A stretch of 58,841 bases of DNA from Oscillospiraceae bacterium. GTDB lineage: Bacteria > Bacillota > Clostridia > Oscillospirales > Oscillospiraceae. Of the stretch, positions 58,801 to 58,841 are shown in pieces. Each line of letters starts with the position of its first letter. The first letter of the stretch is position 1. The stretch lies in NCBI GenBank assembly GCA_015067495.1, contig SVMI01000011.1, forward strand, positions 1 through 58,841, given 5' to 3'. The translations under genes were made by a program, and so were the position numbers. Under the pieces are notes generated by a model. The model saw nothing but the letters and a program-made list of their open reading frames with translations, searched no databases and had not been told where the DNA came from.

Positions 58801-58841
58801 ATGAAAAAACTATGTAAAAGAATCATAACCTTTAGCCTTGT
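58801..58841 (+). CDS. Start of another exported protein (3' truncated by window)
   Basis: The first 13 codons encode MKKLCKRIITFSL, a basic signal-peptide start. GGAGG lies 6 nt upstream. It is likely a further surface protein of the pilus locus, and the rest is outside the window. Confidence 0.6.
   Translation, partial: MKKLCKRIITFSL

Overview
The window looks like a chromosome segment of a spore-forming, anaerobic gut Firmicute of the class Clostridia, probably near Oscillospiraceae. This is inferred from a SpoVT-type regulator, an alpha/beta small acid-soluble spore protein, rubrerythrin, split transketolase, Gram-positive lipoproteins, LPXTG anchoring, sigma-A promoters (TTGACA/TATAAT, often extended -10) and strong purine-rich ribosome binding sites. 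No rRNA, tRNA or CRISPR array was seen.

Left part (1-12 kb): the tail of an AhpF-like flavoprotein; a HAD phosphatase; a PHP phosphoesterase / HPr-kinase-like / SASA-esterase operon; a divergent LysR and tartrate/D-malate dehydrogenase pair; a TerB-like protein, a YbjN-like protein and a giant cytosolic ATPase-protease (Clp-type AAA+, degenerate receiver, FtsH-type AAA+ and M41 peptidase in one chain); then a divergent SHOCT and XRE pair around two palindromic operators.

Middle (12-41.6 kb): a TIR-TM2 fusion, gpsA and a TauE/SafE permease; a domain-permuted GH3 glycosidase divergent from an AraC regulator; spoVT with a decayed copy of its leader 3.4 kb away; a fused MacB-like ABC transporter; a sugar ABC importer lacking its ATPase; two lipoprotein or membrane genes; an XRE regulator overlapping galK; alr-capA; a MATE exporter; split transketolase; a rubrerythrin with a PerR-like box; and a five-gene operon (AraC, two Gfo/Idh/MocA proteins, an enolase-superfamily enzyme and a 2-hydroxyacid dehydrogenase).

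Right part (41.6-58.8 kb): a spore protein gene whose 3' end is replaced by one copy of a 93-bp direct repeat; a Fic protein lacking the catalytic His, under duplicated TTGGGGAAC operators; the second 93-bp repeat; and a surface island that runs off the window. The island has a frameshifted PrsW-like protease, a collagen-like wall protein, a coiled-coil protein, a signal peptidase, a 1636-residue LPSTG adhesin, an LPSTG major pilin, a class C sortase, a basal pilin and a pseudosortase lacking the catalytic His. Its genes appear to assemble a sortase-dependent pilus: the signal peptidase exports, the sortase polymerises the major pilin, and the adhesin and small pilin are likely tip and base.
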